NCBI RefSeq assembly: GCF_964199755.1
Contig: NC_133903.1
Location: 52,443,239 to 52,507,238 of the forward strand
Origin: Larus michahellis
Lineage: Eukaryota > Chordata > Aves > Charadriiformes > Laridae
Direction: 5' to 3'
DNA length: 64,000 bases
Part shown: positions 33,901-44,063 of the stretch, in pieces
Layout of the letters: the number at the start of each line of letters is the position of its first letter
How positions within the stretch are numbered: position 1 is the first letter of the stretch
The notes under the pieces: model-generated
Seen by the model: the letters and a program-made list of their open reading frames with translations, nothing else
Told to the model about the DNA's origin: nothing
Database searches by the model: none
Program-made: the position numbers and the translations under genes

Positions 33901-36272
33901 CTCCCATCACTGGTTATTCCTGCGTAAGGCTGGGAACGGCTTCTCCAACTCGTTAGCAGAGGTCCCTCTAGCAACAGGGATTTTGCTCTTCACGCTACTG
34001 GGATCATTACTTCCGTTTGATGGGGCTTCTCGGGTAGAAAATGCTCGTTGGCAGACAAGAAAAAGCATCTTAATCCTGAGGGGCACTGAGTGTCTCCAGG
34101 TCCCACAGGGGACCATTAGTAAGGATGGTGTTTCCCGCTGAAGCTGGAAGAGGAGGACTGCGATGGGAGAGAAAGTCCCTGCAAAGCCTGGGCTTCCTGC
34201 CTGTGTTTTCACCAAGTCTGGGCTTACACCTTCTCAGGACAGCGAAGCAGCCTGGAAACCACTGGATTTACTGGGGGTGAAGAGCTGAAGAACTAAAAGC
34301 CACCTGAAAGCAAAAGCATGCAGCCTCACCTGTACAGGGCTTTCCTCAGCAGCTCCCCGCTGTTTGCCAAACCCCACGGATAAAAAAGACAAGGCTTGGA
34401 GGAGGTCCTGCCTCCTGGTTTCTCAAACTTCATGCCTAGACCACAAACACTCACCCTTTTCTTTTGACAGGGATCGCATTTGCTCCATGAGGACCAGGCG
34501 GAGAGCTCGCAGTCACGGGGCTGTGGCAGGGTGCTCACTGACCGGGCCCACCTGCGGTTGGCCACGCTCTTGTTGGAGCTGCTGAGGTTAAGGGTCTCCT
34601 CTTCACCGCTGCATTCAACAACAGAAAAGCTTCATCATGTGAAACCACCCAGTTGCGAGGACAGAGCAACTTGGCCTATAACCGTGTAAAACTACACACC
34701 AAAGAGAACTAACGCTTGTTAGACCTCACCAAAGCTACCACGTGACCTCTAGGTCTCAGTAGTCATTTCATACTGGCATTAATTCTGTATGAAACCTGAC
34801 GCACTCTTCAATGACCAAGAGTAGACCCAGTCCTCTACACCACCACCATGAGAGCAAGTCTGCAGAGCACTCAGGAGGGGTGACTGCAGGACACGCGTTT
34901 CATCTAGCCAGCATGGGAAACTCAACCCGTGTCCCACCAACCCGGGCTTCATCTCAAGCTGAGCAAGCCCTCCCAAATAACCTGGCCAAGTGGTCAGCAG
35001 TAAAATCTGCACCATCAGTTGCTGCCCTTGCCCCATCGCTCCCTGCTGCTTGCTGTACGGGCGGCACTTTGGTACCTCGCTGCCGTACACGATGAACAGA
35101 TACAAGGTCGGACACTTCCATGACAAACACCAGCTGCAATGCTAAGGACTGGCGTGCACTCAGCATTTTTGGAAACCAGGTTTAAGTGTCTCCCTTTGCC
35201 TTTTTTTCCTCAAGCTGCCTAAACCCATTAGTTTTAGACTCTATTCTTGGTTCACAATAGAGTCATTAACCCATTAATCCCATTCATCCCAGTAGTGAAC
35301 CTGAACCCCAAGTACGAGCCTTTACTCTTCACCCCAGCCCCTCTCTTGCCCCTTCATGTGATGACTGTCTCCAAGGTTTCCACGATGCCACAGCTAAAAT
35401 GCTGCCCGTTCTTTTGGAGGATTCAGTATTTCTGATTAAATCCTCATCCCAGACAAATGCTTCCTTGTTGCACCTAATCTAAGTGGGAAGCTGTAGTAAA
35501 ATGTTGACAATTAGTTTCTTTTCATACCCACTTTGACAAGTAAACTACCACAGTAGCGTTCCCAATTCTTCCACCGAGACAAGGAATAGCATCAGCTGAA
35601 GCTTTAAGTATGATTTAGTGCCTGGCAAGGGGCTCCCATTACTGCGTATTAAAAATCACACGGAATAAAGGAATTACAAAAACTCATCAGCTCACTGAGG
35701 CATGAAATCAGAGCTCAAAGTTCAGAGAACACTGGAAAAATATAGTTAGATTGGAAAGATTACAGTCACTGATTGACCGCAGTCCTCTGAAAGAGCAATA
35801 TCTGTTAAGCTAGCAGAGAAAGGAACAACTCTCAGCCAGATTCTTGCCATTTAACGTACTCAAAGGAAACAAAAGCCCGTCTCTCCAGCACACTGCCGGG
35901 CAGCTAGCACGGGAGGAGGCTGCACGTTGCAAATAGCACATTACAACATGACCGTGCCAATTTGTCATCTCAGATTTATCAAACGGGATTATTTTTCTAA
36001 AGGCAGACACGTTGCACTATGTTAACTTCAAAACAATGTCTTGCGCTATTCATTAGAAATACAGAAAGCGCTCCAGACAGCAATTACGTGCCATCCGACG
36101 TGAAAGCAGAGAGTCTGGGCTGATTTTCACTCTTTATCGTATCAGCCCATGGTGACACGGCCTGGGAAACATTCACTCACCCAAAGCCATGGACGGTCAG
36201 GATGCCGAGCGCGGCATAAAGCAGCAACAGTTTGACGGGGTCCGGAGCAAACGCGGTGCGTGCTCTGCTCAT
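15755..36272 (-). CDS. C8B: Complement component C8 beta chain, complete (12 coding exons)
   Basis: C8 beta is the subunit of plasma C8 that binds C5b-7 and recruits C8 alpha-gamma, and it becomes part of the membrane attack complex. Twelve exons on the minus strand join in frame: 36272-36181, 34608-34455, 33368-33227, 32208-32067, 28203-28071, 27230-27033, 24885-24645, 22557-22429, 21466-21303, 18830-18677, 17398-17330 and 15906-15755. They total 1770 bases, 589 residues plus TAG (human is about 591). Domains in order: signal peptide (1 to about 27), short propeptide ending RWAR53, TSP1 (about 64-117), LDLRa (about 119-155), MACPF (about 160-500, YGTHY at 339-343), EGF-like (about 502-536) and TSP1 (about 542-589). 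All junctions use GT/AG and no stop or frameshift interrupts them, so the gene looks functional. Residue positions assume translation starts at 36272. Confidence 0.96.
15907..17329 (-). other. C8B: C8B intron 11
   Basis: Contains an old LINE reverse transcriptase remnant on the plus strand (16737-17010) that accounts for its longest open frame. Nothing else is recognised. Confidence 0.75.
16737..17010 (+). mobile_element. Old CR1-like LINE fragment, reverse transcriptase remnant
   Basis: Reading the plus strand gives a degraded LINE reverse transcriptase: a segment resembling INDLEEG, then [12 protein letters not shown] in place of the usual KFADDTKLGG, and KCMVVYLGE in place of KCKVLHLG. 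The catalytic FADD motif is degraded to FTDH, so the copy is dead. Its divergence suggests an old insertion. Based on remembered CR1 protein patterns. Confidence 0.5.
17330..17398 (-). CDS. C8B: C8B coding exon 11, second half of EGF-like module
   Basis: Small exon of 69 bases, acceptor TTACTTTCAG, donor AAAG|GTAAGA. It encodes [20 protein letters not shown] and KRK. The pattern CxCxCPxGxxGxxC is the end of an EGF-like fold. It is too short to be seen as an open frame by itself. Confidence 0.94.
17399..18676 (-). other. C8B: C8B intron 10, within the EGF-like module
   Basis: Phase 1 intron splitting a glycine codon. It has no counterpart in C8A exon 7038-7260. It holds a C/G-rich stretch near 17560-17830 and an old repeat tail near 18260-18330. 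Confidence 0.8.
18258..18335 (-). repeat. Old amniote interspersed repeat tail
   Basis: The stretch with GGTGCTTTTCATC, AAACACTTTTTACAAA and CACTAATTAATG resembles the conserved tail shared by old L3/MIR-type elements of amniotes (caTCTTCAAAGCACTTTACAAAC type). Recognised by eye only; strand follows the usual orientation of that tail. Confidence 0.35.
18677..18830 (-). CDS. C8B: C8B coding exon 10, MACPF end and first half of EGF-like module
   Basis: 154 bases, acceptor CCCTGTAG, donor CAAG|GTAGAG. It encodes [20 protein letters not shown], then [20 protein letters not shown] and GNGIPFLQ. The phase 1 donor splits a glycine codon inside the EGF-like module. C8A has no intron at this position. 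Confidence 0.95.
18831..21302 (-). other. C8B: C8B intron 9
   Basis: Contains two long C runs at 19211-19238, and a tandem duplication at 20231-20597. No exon or gene is supported. Confidence 0.8.
20231..20597. repeat. Tandem duplication, two copies of about 190 bases
   Basis: Copy one (about 20231-20420) and copy two (about 20421-20597) share TTCCAAATTACC, CCCCTCTTTTTTT, GAAGTGAAAAGTCAGAATT, CGATGAGAAGCAAA, CCTTTTACAAATATA and ACACAATAATAAAATTA in the same order. The offset is 190 bases at the start. The copies differ by scattered substitutions and small indels, so the duplication is not very recent. AT-rich, no coding content. Confidence 0.9.
21303..21466 (-). CDS. C8B: C8B coding exon 9, MACPF C-terminal part
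   Basis: 164 bases, acceptor GTTTTTGCAG, donor AAG|GTACTG. It encodes [19 protein letters not shown], then [20 protein letters not shown] and [20 protein letters not shown] and the W-G...YNP pattern parallel the C8A exon at 4746-4903. Confidence 0.95.
21467..22428 (-). other. C8B: C8B intron 8, containing a CR1 fragment
   Basis: The intron carries a CR1 3' fragment at 21613-21838. The rest (21840-22428) is C- and T-rich and shows nothing recognised. Confidence 0.8.
21613..21838 (-). mobile_element. CR1 LINE, 5'-truncated 3' end
   Basis: On the minus strand this reads as the last part of CR1 ORF2 ([19 protein letters not shown], then [14 protein letters not shown], then LELDDP) and the CR1 3' end with TTCTATGATTCTG-like sequence at 21613. 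Only about 225 bases remain, as expected from the usual 5' truncation of CR1. It sits in the same orientation as C8B. Confidence 0.92.
22429..22557 (-). CDS. C8B: C8B coding exon 8, late MACPF
   Basis: 129 bases, acceptor TGCATTTAAG, donor GGAG|GTAAGC. It encodes [19 protein letters not shown], then [20 protein letters not shown]. It matches human C8B in spacing of cysteines and the VYLKLG strand, and has the same length as the C8A exon at 3916-4044. Confidence 0.9.
22558..24644 (-). other. C8B: C8B intron 7
   Basis: Apart from T runs near 22685 and splice signals I see no repeat, exon or RNA gene. Confidence 0.75.
24645..24885 (-). CDS. C8B: C8B coding exon 7, MACPF signature
   Basis: 241 bases, the longest C8B exon, acceptor TTCGTGTAG, donor GCAG|GTACGC. 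It encodes [20 protein letters not shown], then [20 protein letters not shown] and [23 protein letters not shown] (339-343) is the MACPF family signature. Confidence 0.95.
24886..27032 (-). other. C8B: C8B intron 6
   Basis: No recognised content except a short CA run near 26980. Intron 5 (27231-28070) is likewise empty to my reading. Confidence 0.75.
27033..27230 (-). CDS. C8B: C8B coding exon 6, MACPF first helical insertion region
   Basis: 198 bases (66 codons), phase 0 at both ends, acceptor TCTGTTTAG, donor ACT|GTAAGC. It encodes [20 protein letters not shown], then [16 protein letters not shown] and [10 protein letters not shown]. The region corresponds to the helices that refold into membrane-spanning hairpins in MACPF proteins. 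The human sequon NVT in this part (from memory) reads NVL here, so that glycosylation site appears lost. Confidence 0.93.
28071..28203 (-). CDS. C8B: C8B coding exon 5, MACPF start
   Basis: 133 bases, acceptor CGTACAG, donor GAG|GTACGT. It encodes [20 protein letters not shown], then [20 protein letters not shown] and YTPE. This is one of the most conserved stretches of C8 beta and is nearly identical to the human protein as I recall it. Confidence 0.95.
29824..30011 (+). repeat. Direct tandem repeat, 99-base period
   Basis: ACCTGGGCCACA (29824 and 29923), CCCAACATAAAA and AGAATGTTATGGCAACCCC (29882 and 29981) recur at an offset of 99 bases. The copies differ by several substitutions. The position upstream of the TATA box fits U3 enhancer repeats. 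Confidence 0.85.
30218..30225 (+). promoter_or_regulatory. TATA box of the LTR
   Basis: TATAAATA about 455 bases into the element, where the end of U3 is expected. It points along the plus strand, antisense to C8B. Activity is not known. Confidence 0.45.
30561..31088 (-). mobile_element. CR1 LINE 3' fragment inserted in the LTR, with open reading frame
   Basis: The minus strand encodes the C-terminal part of CR1 ORF2 without interruption: [19 protein letters not shown], then [18 protein letters not shown], then [18 protein letters not shown], ending near 30646. Then comes a 3' tail with GGTTGGACTCGATGATCTGA and the terminal ATTCTATGATTCTGT at 30561. It is 5'-truncated, so it cannot move itself. 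The open frame implies a fairly young copy. It lies inside the LTR, so it is the later insertion. Confidence 0.92.
32067..32208 (-). CDS. C8B: C8B coding exon 4, LDLRa module
   Basis: 142 bases, acceptor ATCCTAG, donor AAGG|GTAAGT. It encodes [19 protein letters not shown] followed by SDEKNC. The [10 protein letters not shown] run is the calcium-binding signature of LDL-receptor class A repeats. It continues with [17 protein letters not shown], the entry to the MACPF domain. Confidence 0.95.
32209..33226 (-). other. C8B: C8B intron 3
   Basis: No exon or transposon recognised. A small direct repeat (ATTTTACTGATA twice, near 32974-32999) is the only structure. Intron 2 (33369-34454) is also without recognisable content. 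Confidence 0.75.
33227..33368 (-). CDS. C8B: C8B coding exon 3, TSP1 end and start of LDLRa
   Basis: 142 bases, entered in phase 0 after TTTCATCACAG, leaving one base at ACAG|GTAAGG. It encodes [17 protein letters not shown], a segment rich in acidic residues with CVTNNPC, and the start of the LDL-receptor class A module ([10 protein letters not shown]). The match to human C8B is close. Confidence 0.94.
34455..34608 (-). CDS. C8B: C8B coding exon 2, propeptide and first TSP1
   Basis: 154 bases, acceptor GAATGCAG, donor AGG|GTGAGT. It encodes [19 protein letters not shown], then WARSVSTL and [23 protein letters not shown] (50-53) fits a furin-type R-x-x-R cleavage site at the place where the human propeptide ends. 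Two N-glycosylation sequons (NLS 38-40, NKS 43-45) lie in the propeptide. WSSW begins the first thrombospondin type 1 repeat. Confidence 0.93.
34609..36180 (-). other. C8B: C8B intron 1
   Basis: No exon, repeat family or RNA gene recognised. Phase 2 intron with a strong GTGAGT donor. Confidence 0.75.
36181..36272 (-). CDS. C8B: C8B coding exon 1, signal peptide
   Basis: It starts at ATG 36272-36270 (MSRARTAF...), followed by the hydrophobic core [15 protein letters not shown], and ends two bases into codon 31 at the strong donor GTGAGT. This start aligns with the human start as I recall it. An in-frame ATG 15 codons upstream (36317) and a further open frame exist. A C-rich tract ending CAG just above 36320 resembles a splice acceptor, so a 5' noncoding exon is possible. 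Confidence 0.85.
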
Positions 36273-39200
36273 CGCTCCAAGGTTCCATCGGAGATTCGAA
36301 ACCGCCACCGCTCCCATTCCATCTGCCGGGGGCGGCGGGGGCGGGGGGGACGTTGAAAATGGTTCAAGTAGAAAAAGATAAATTACCAGGTCGTTTTTCC
36401 ACACTGTAAACAGCAGATGACCCGGCACCTGGCAGATTCACAAGGTAAACGTTGCATTTGTTAGTACACGGGTTTCTGGAGGCAAGTAGGAAGGAAGCAA
36501 AGATCTGTCCAGAAGCAATTTATGCTTTCATTTGTAATGCTCCTTTCAAGGGACGGGGGAAAATGAATATTTCAACAAATGAAACATACTCCAGCCTTGG
36601 CAAGAGGGAAGCGATAAGTAAACTAAAGTCGGCTTTCTAGGAATAGAGCAGACCTCAAAATCATTTATTTACTCCTGCTTTTCATGTCCGCCTTCCAGAG
36701 GAAGGCCCGGTGTGAGCGGTTATTCTGACTGCTCGGGGAAAGCCTCCATCCCCGAGCGCCCTTTGCTGCCCCTCAGTGGGGCTCGGGCTGCGGGGGAAGG
36801 ACAAGAGCCCCCAGCCCTGGCTGGGCCCGTCTGTAGACGTCCTCTGCTCCACGTACCCAAAGTCTTGAGCCCATGGAAGCAAGACCTGTCCTAAAATTAA
36901 ACATCTTGGTGTTTTCTAGCTACTACATCGAGTCATTCTCTCTTAAGTGGTCCAAACAGGGGCAGAGAACTTACCAAGGGCTGATTTCCATCAGGTCAGT
37001 TGGGCTTTCAAAGGAAGATCAGGATCTTCAAAACCTTGCAGAGTTTTTCTTCGGTTGCCTCTGGAGGCAGCGTCCACGTCCCACCGCTTCTCACTTCAAG
37101 TACAGTTCTTTTTGGTTCCTGAGGCGCAGCAGTCTTTCCCTTCCCCTTCCTAATTAGCCTTAACCTACAATGAGTGTCTTAGAGGGAGAAAAGTTCTCTG
37201 AATCTGTGTCTCCCTGTACAAAATGAGGAATATTGTTGTGTTTTTCCACCCTTCCACTTGCCAGACAAGCAGAGGTTCCTTGCACTGTGTGCAACCATGA
37301 CTTCTAACAGCATGGCTTCTCACCCTGGGCTAAACCCGAGTGCTTCGAGGATACAGAGAATAAATACATTTTAATTGGCTTATTATGGGAATGATGGATG
37401 CTATACATAAAATGAATCATATTCACTAATACAAAACAAAGCTGACAACCTCAGCATCATTACCTGGCCGAGTGCTATACCGCTTAATGTGTCACAGTTA
37501 CCTTACAAGTGACATTATTCTGCCTGCGGAGCCATGTCTCTGCAAAACAAGCTACTTGCTGCTGCATCTTTCTAGTTTGGCAGCTTGATGATAACAACTC
37601 AACACAGAGAAGCACATAAACCGAGTCCTTTTAGGAATCTGCTCCGAATGAAAAGATTGTGTTTCAGGCGGCCTGTTTTTTAGCCCAACGTTCCCGAACA
37701 GGCAGGCAGTGATTAACTGCCCTTTCACCTCCAGACACGGAGGACAAACTGTTAGGAAAGACGGCTTAGGCTGCCCAAAGCTTTTTGTTTGCCTTTTTTT
37801 TTTTTTGCTTTACGTTTTTGTTTCAAATGACTTTGCCCCAGCCTAAAACCCACGATGCGCCTACGCGATACAGCCTGCTCAACCTTTGCCACAATTGATT
37901 TACCTGTTAATCATTTGTGCGTGACAAAAAAAACCCCACTTTTACATGAAAGACCTCGCCATCGGTGGGATCTTTGCTGGCTGCGAAATGCGGTACATAT
38001 CCGATATTTCAATAGCAGCAAAAGAGAAACTAGGATTACAGGCACAGAGCACCCTCACCGATTTAACTGCAAACTGTGACAGTGATCCCAGCGCGTGACG
38101 ATCTCAAAGCAACCTGCTCCTGCTCTGCTGCCTCTCGCCACGCACATCGTCGTGGTGACCAGGTTGCTCCTGAATGAGCAGAGAGAAGTTTGGCTGAAAC
38201 AACAGCAGGGGACCCAAGAGACAGACTTCCCCACGCTGAAAAGCAAAATCAGGTTTGCCACACGATTTAGAATCCGGTTTAATTGGAGGTAGGTCTGACA
38301 TGCAAAATTCACAACCACCACAGCGCATTTTCCACGTCCTTGCAGTTTGGGGCTTAGCGGGTCTGCCGATCAGTGGGAATGTTGCCTCGTAACTCCGCCT
38401 GTGTCCTCTTGCCCCAGTCTGGATCCTTCTTCGTCGCTGACTGTAATAGCCGTGGCTGCCTGCCGAGCTGTTTTTAAGTCCCAAAGCACTTAGCGCTAAC
38501 AACGCTGTAAGTCACCGAACGTGGGTTTCATCACACCTGAAAATGAAGCCTCACTAAGCCTCCATCATGAACACCAAGCTCTCAAGTGCAACACGTCCTG
38601 TGCGGAGTTTGTAACACCAACAGGAGCTTCTGACCCCTTGATCCCTGGAAATAAAACCTGTACAAGTTTCACCAAAGATTTTTTTTTTTTTTTTTTTTTA
38701 AATAGCAGTTTCCTGACCAAAGAACAACTGTGAAACACACCAGAGATGAAAGGCCCTCCCTGGGAAAGGTTAGAATGGAGCCAGTAAGCAGCTTTTTGTG
38801 GTACTGTTAGTGCATTTTGCAAAAAGAGGGGTTTTCTTCTTCTTCTCTGAGACGATCTTTTCATTCCCTGCTTCATAACTCACAATGCGTTTCCTTCTGC
38901 AGAACACCACAACTGGCTCATTCAAAGGTAAGAGGAGGCTCGCCCACTGATTTTAAGGGTGAAGAACAGAAAGTGGCAAATACACAGTAACATTTACAAG
39001 CAAGAAACCCTAAGGACTGTTTTCAGGTGTTTGCTACAACCGTCTCCGTTGCATCACCGTTTTTGTTACCAATGCAGTCATTGTCTGGTGCCGAGGCTGG
39101 TCTCTGAAAAGCCCTAGATATCAAAAATTCACCTTGTTGAGCTGAATTCTTCTTTTCTGCCTTTTGATTCACTAAAAGTAATGCCTCATAGTGCCCCGGT

Positions 39201-42200
39201 CCAAACTGGGCACAGGTCCATCTACTTCAAAACCTCTAAGGTCCCGTGAAGACGGTAAGACAGGGGCTGCAGTAAGGAGTAGGCAAAGAAATGAAAACCC
39301 ACCATGCCACGTTCCTTGCCTCTATCTCCTCTCCATTAGAACTCCAGGTGGCACACAACCCCATTTTCAAACTAGAAACAGCAATTTTTCAAAGAAAAAA
39401 CACAGAACACTCATGATCTCGGTATGCCCAACGGTACGAAAATTAGAAAAAAAATGCAACATCTTACAGCATTGTAACTTCTGCTTATTTCTAATAACAA
39501 CTGGCTTCTGACACCGAGAGCTTTTCTCAGACCCCTAATAACTATCTGTTAAAGAAGACAAAGATGCCACAAAAGGTCTTCACGCTGCCAGTACCCGGCA
39601 ATAATTCTTCATAATCCTTTATTTTCACAAATGTCTGAGGCTGAATGGACATTGATTTGCTGCCTGTTAACCTGGTTTTCTTTTAATCTATTGTGATTTC
39701 CTTTCTTCGCTGGTCAGGAGTATTTATAGAAGTGGTGCTGCGGGAGCTATGAAATGGGGTTGAAAAGCCAGCAAACAATATCAGATCTTAAAAGACCCTT
39801 TTTTAAAAAAAAAAAAATACATTCTGTATCGGAAAGCCCCTTGAATGGGTAACATTTGAGGCTATTCTTCTTATTGAGATTTTTCAGGTGCTGATAAAAC
39901 ATTTTAGGGGTGATAGATGAGCCACAGGGCAAACACGTCCATTGAGATAAGACTATTTAAAGCTTTAAAAACTAATAGCCGGAGAGTCGTTTCACTAATA
40001 GACCTGATATTTCCTGCCTCCCGTAGAATAATTTTAGAAAGAGACAGGCGATGTTACAGGTAATCAGGAAATCGTATCAGGATATCTCCCCATATTCCTC
40101 ACTGTCACGCTGAAATGTATAATTCATTTTCCCCACACTTTCAGACAGCAAGTAAAGCAAGAAAAGAAAATACCCTTTTTCCTTCCCCATGCCAGCTCTC
40201 CGCTTTAGATATTTAAAAAAAACCCAAACATAATAAATAGGCTTTTAATGGGGCTGATCCGAGAAAGCGAATCAGTATGGAAGACCAACTCGTGGAAGAC
40301 CTCGTCAGAGGAGCTGACAGAAGTCCTCTGACCAACCGCGGCTGTTGCAGTAGCCACGCGAGAGCACAGCCAGGAGCAGGGGGCGAGTCCCTCCGGTTTC
40401 ACGTACAGCAGCAGAACCAGACGCCAGGAGTAGGGCAGGCAGCAGTTAAGGACAGTGACAACAAGACCGTTAGCACAGATGCTTGTGTAGATGACCCACG
40501 CTCACCCATTCACCCAAACCCCTCCATTTTCTGGTCGCCATGTGGACTTCCACTTTGTTCTTTCACCACTGCGTGCTTCCCATGTTGGTTCAGAGAGACA
40601 ACTGTAGACAATCGATTCAAACCTCTACAGAACACTGCCAAGAAATAGCCTCTTTTATTTCTTTGAAAAGATATTCTTCTGATTGAGGACAATATTTGCC
40701 AGAAAACTAATAAATATGAACCTGACAGGACGCGAGTTGTTTAGAAAGAAAAGTAAGAAAAAAAGGAAACTGCGCATGGAAACACATATCACAACCTAGA
40801 AAAAGGAAGAAAGAGGTTAGCTTATCTGTTGCAGCAACTGTCACTGTGTAGTGATTAAAGCACATAAAACATTGCCTTTAATCCAATGTAAGCAAGTTGA
40901 AATTGCATATTCCCAGTCTATACAATCAATTGCTTTCCCAGAAGTCACTGACATGAAAAAGAGAGACCTGTCAGAGTCCTCACTCCTATAAAACCGCAGG
41001 TAGATTCTGCAAACCCTTGCTAAATAAATTCTCATTACTGCAGGAGATCACAGCTTTAATTAGCATTAGTTATATTGGGACCATTTCTTGAGCTAATCAT
41101 GTTTGAGCTGGATACTCTCACATACAATCTCAGACTCCTACTGCGCTTAGGTTACAGCGACATTAATGTAATATAGAACATTGACAGGGTACAGTAAGAA
41201 TCAGATTTTTTTCCCCTTCCGAACAAGGCCAACACACAGCCAGGTCTTTCCTACTTGGGGATTCCTCACCATCACCGGACTAAATCTCAAACCCGCTCAC
41301 TCTGAATTTTTAACCTGAGCCTGCATAGCAACTGTGCAACATGAGCCAATTTTTCTGCTTTTTCAACATAAACCCAACGTAACTGTGGGGCTACCAGATG
41401 AATATCAACACGACTGGATTCGGCCTACGTTGTAAAAATGCACTTTAGTTTAAAACCACGCTTAGCTGTGTCTTATTTCACTTTAAGCTGACATTTCGTA
41501 GCTCATTGAAAACAAAAGAGATCATGTTCCTCCTTGCACAGACAGCTGAACACAGCTGGCTACACACCAACTCAAATTGACAACGCTAACGTGTTTTCAT
41601 CACAACAGAATGACCTTTATTCTTAGGTGAGATCCAAGTATTCCAACAACGTTCATTGACAAAGGAAATAAATGTTTCAGTATGACCTACTGGACATTTC
41701 TGGTGGATGAGAGATCAAGAAGAAGAAATACAATAAAAGATACGCACACACATCCACACCTCTCTCTCCTTACCTACTTCTTACCTTTAAATTTCCAGGT
41801 GGTATCTTGCATGTTTGCAGTGCTTGCTTGCCAAAGAATGGTCCTATTCCTTAGCTCGACTGAGACATCCAGTACTCGGTACCTCTGAATATCAAACAAC
41901 TTTATTTTGCATGCGGCATCAAGAGTTTCACACCAGCAAACCACTTCAGCCTACCCTACGCATTGCCCCGACCAGCAGAAAAGTCCCACTGAAATAGAAG
42001 GTGGTATCGTTAATGTTTTACTGGATCAAGGCTTTGCTCTCAATTCTATACATATTACTGGAAAGTGCTGGGTTTATTTACTTTCCAAATTTTCATTTTT
42101 AAATGCACGTTTTAAATCTTACTCAAAGAGGAAAATGCGAGCAAAATTAATCACAGCTTCTCATGCCACAAAGGTACTCCAGCTTTGGTAGCACCTGGGA

Positions 42201-42408
42201 GTGGTCTCTCCCGGGAACCTGAGATTGTACAGATGACTAAAACACCTACTGGTTTGGGATCCTCATCCTAAAACATCCCAAAGGAGGCCAAAAACAGGGA
42301 GGCAGCAATTAAAAGCAGCAAGTTCAATATTTGCAAGATAAGGAACACTTAGAACACTTAAGATTAGGTATTCCTCACATTGAGGCCCTTTTTTTGTGTG
42401 CGTGTGTA
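36273..42408. other. Upstream region of C8B, no gene seen
   Basis: The C8B promoter should lie at its left end, but I can name no TATA box or liver-factor site with confidence. The G/C-rich tract at 36322-36352 borders exon 1. A weak old repeat tail is near 37199-37250. T runs are at 37795-37806 and 38678-38699. The open frames in this stretch match nothing I know. Confidence 0.65.
37190..37250 (+). repeat. Possible L3/MIR-type repeat remnant
   Basis: CTGAATCTGTGTCTCCCTGT followed by ACAAAATGAGGAATATTG resembles the cTCAGTTTCCCcaTCTGTAAAATGGGGATAATA core of old amniote L3/MIR-type tails. Short and diverged; recognised by eye. Confidence 0.3.
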
Positions 42409-42472
42409 TGGTTGGACTTGATGATCTCAAAGGGTCATTTCCAACCATGAAGATTCTATGATTCTACGATTT
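42409..42472 (+). mobile_element. CR1 LINE, short 3' end fragment
   Basis: GGTTGGACTTGATGATCTCA, AGGGTCATTTCCAACC and the terminal ATTCTATGATTCTACGAT identify the 3' end of a CR1 element, here about 65 bases long in plus orientation. The ending octamer-like repeats are the mark of CR1. Confidence 0.88.
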
Positions 42473-44063
42473 CCACTGCCAAAAATATTGGCCACGACAG
42501 ACACCCACGCTGCACGGTAAGAATGGCAGAATTACCGCACAAGAGCAAAAGCTATGAAACACGCTTACTGAAATGACGCCTTTTTAAAATGTTTTTATTC
42601 ATAACACTATTACATGGTGTGTTACAGAAATTAATGGAAAATTTCTAAAAATTTGTTGGTTTCTTTTGTTGTTGCTGAATGCATTATACATAAAGTTAAA
42701 AATAATGTGTCCGTATATGTTAACAAATGGTCATTATCTGAGGTAAAGTTAAAGTAGGTTTAGAAATGTACTGCAACAGTCATTTTATCTTTCTCATCTT
42801 TATTAAAAAAATATGTGTCAGAATGCAGAAATAAAAATGAATGAAAACCACGGAGTAAACATTTTTGCAAAGAAGGTGCCCAGTACGTTATTAGATGAAA
42901 GGTTTCATCAGACACTTGGATGACTACGATCTATCAAAATATCTTTTCATGACAGATAAAGATCAAGAACCTACGGGGGATGATCACAGGATGGCTGGTG
43001 GGATTCCCTGGTTTTTAAATTTAAAGTGACGAATTTAGTGCTAGTGAAGGATGAGGGATTAAACAATTGCACAAGCTGGATATTTTAGTTATCTACAATA
43101 CTGGTACAGTGCGGAGGCCTTCCAAGTCCTCTCAACTCAGCATCTCAACCAGGACAAGGACGATCCAATCGTATGACAAGACAATTCAGAATTTGTTTTT
43201 ATTTATGAGCGTTGGTAAAGGTAAGACAAAGGTCCACGGTGATGGTCCAGCTGTCTCTCATGAGACACTAAAATCCCAGCCTCATTCCCTCGGCACCTAT
43301 TCGTTGCAAGGACTACGTAAATGATCTGCTTCCTACAAATATGACGTCAATGGATCCTCTGAGACATAAATCTCTTCTTTTTCTTTCAACGTTTTACCCC
43401 ATAAGCAGAAATGCACCGATGATACTAAACCTCAAATGTCCATGATGAACCAAAATCGTCTTTGTGGTTCCATATGTAGGACAAAACCCAAAAGAGCCAC
43501 TGAGGAAGAAAGTAGCACCACTGTGCAAATTAGGAAAATATTCGTAAAGAAACGTCCTTCAGAAACGCTTTTACCTCTGCTTTTAATCCTGAAACACTCA
43601 ATCCGCCAAGTTTTAATTCATCTTCTCCGGTTAGAAAACTCGATCGTTCTACGGATGGGAAAATGAGATCGGCTACAAAGCTGTTTGCACATGACTAAGG
43701 AATAAGCATCAAATGACCGTGAATGGGGATAAAAGTTCTCTTCTCTGCAGGTTCATTCGGTCTATTCACAGCTAATTTTTCATTCACATACATTCTGTAA
43801 CGCACATTTCTCTAATTTCTCTAATTCAAAATAAAAGACCGGAATCATGTTGTCAGATTTGGTTGTACATATCAACAATCGCCACCCCAGTTATTCTGTC
43901 TTCTAAACCATGTTTAGCTCATAACAGAGATGAAAGAAAGTAAAATATTTATAACGCCAGGCCTATTTTATTCATGACAAAAATGTAAATCCTAATGTGT
44001 CAATTTCAAACCAAAATCTGCACAATAACCCTAAAAACTGATTAATCATTTGATTTCTTTAAC

